Shown here piece by piece: positions 63,705-64,000 of a stretch of 64,000 nt of DNA. The translations under genes were made by a program, and so were the position numbers. How positions within the stretch are numbered: position 1 is the stretch's first letter; each line of letters begins with the position of its first letter. The stretch spans positions 1,488,001-1,552,000 of the forward strand of contig JAGKQI010000045.1 of the NCBI GenBank assembly GCA_018806915.1, read 5' to 3'. This DNA is from Phytophthora colocasiae. Lineage: Eukaryota > Oomycota > Peronosporomycetes > Peronosporales > Peronosporaceae. The notes beneath the pieces were generated by a model. It saw only the letters and a list, made by a program, of their open reading frames with translations, was not told the DNA's origin and did not search any database.

Positions 63705-64000
63705 GTTACAAGTTGTCGTTCGTCCGAAGCAATTTGAATTGTGACTTATACATGAAAATGTTTGGCATGGTTCCACAAGAAGGAGCGGTAGACACGGGAA
63801 AAAGTCTTGAAAAACGAAGTAAGGGTACGAATCCATTCGCTGGAAGAAACTAAGCACTACGTCCCGGCGAAACGCCCGTCTCAACTCGTGACAAAGCCTT
63901 TCCCTCATATATATCACGTCGAAAGAGTAAGCTTGAACATCCCCCGAAACCAAACGTATTCCGTTGGGTTCGCTCTCTTGCCTGGCTGTAGATACTGTGA
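63705..64000. other. Upstream region of the membrane protein gene
   Basis: The minus-strand frame stays open for 83 codons before the chosen ATG, but the residues there look untranslated (Cys-, Phe- and Arg-rich, no domain). The better start is the hydrophilic MEKEEGE. No other gene is seen before the window edge. Confidence 0.45.

Noticed and set aside
35..64000. RXLR, Crinkler or NLP effector genes
   Set aside because: I looked for signal peptides followed by RXLR-EER, LFLAK or GHRHDWE words and found none.

Overview
The window looks like a nuclear contig of a plant-pathogenic oomycete, most likely Phytophthora or a close relative. The reasons are compact genes, introns of 57-81 bp with GTRNGT-type donors, initiator-like core promoters matching the oomycete Inr (CTCATTYYNCAWTTT), protein families typical of oomycetes (ankyrin and ARM repeat proteins, many SulP transporters, MscL, a PH-MAPK fusion), and DNA dense in transposable elements of at least six kinds. 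The genus is an inference; the eukaryotic, oomycete-like nature is well supported.

Layout. 1-7010 is the 3' half of a Ty3/gypsy element. Its integrase is split by a 3.5 kb Mutator-like (MULE) insertion with a 9-bp target duplication, and the MULE holds a nested TA-flanked MITE. 7463-8986 is an ankyrin-type protein. 9506-10951 is a secreted sulfatase with one in-frame TAG. 11927-16805 holds two tandem SulP/SLC26 anion transporters that share near-identical core tracts. 17288-21347 (minus) is a two-exon PH - NTF2-like - C2-like - MAP kinase (TEY) fusion. 21772-22531 is a coiled-coil exon and 23018-24538 (minus) an HxxxD acyltransferase. 25071-34048 is a Ty1/copia element with identical 279-bp LTRs and a GAGAC target duplication; its reading frame is broken, and it contains an intron-bearing pogo-like transposon (25495-27415) plus about 1.6 kb of unexplained sequence. 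34837-37515 (minus) is an ARM-repeat protein with an acylation-type N terminus. 37896-40242 is a truncated and internally deleted clathrin heavy chain. 40573-42669 (minus) is a bacterial-type SulP. 43085-49451 is a Ty3/gypsy chromodomain element with 510-bp LTRs and a TACAG target duplication. 49817-51460 (minus) is a secreted tyrosinase. 52628-54742 is a third SLC26-type SulP with an in-frame stop. 54884-55664 (minus) is a four-exon MscL channel with a C-terminal zinc ribbon. 55894-58686 (minus) is a long-linker SulP. 59102-63704 (minus) is a multi-pass membrane protein gene broken by a TTAA-flanked piggyBac-type element and by smaller lesions.

Functional theme. Five SulP-family transporters and one secreted sulfatase lie within about 50 kb. 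The sulfatase could release sulfate outside the cell and the SulP proteins could import it; this link is inferred from gene content. Two members of this set carry nonsense codons and one has lost a conserved arginine, so the cluster appears to be expanding, converting and decaying at once.

Limits. Frames, splice sites, repeats and target duplications were read by eye. Family names rest on recognised motifs, with no database search. Some frameshifts could be assembly errors.
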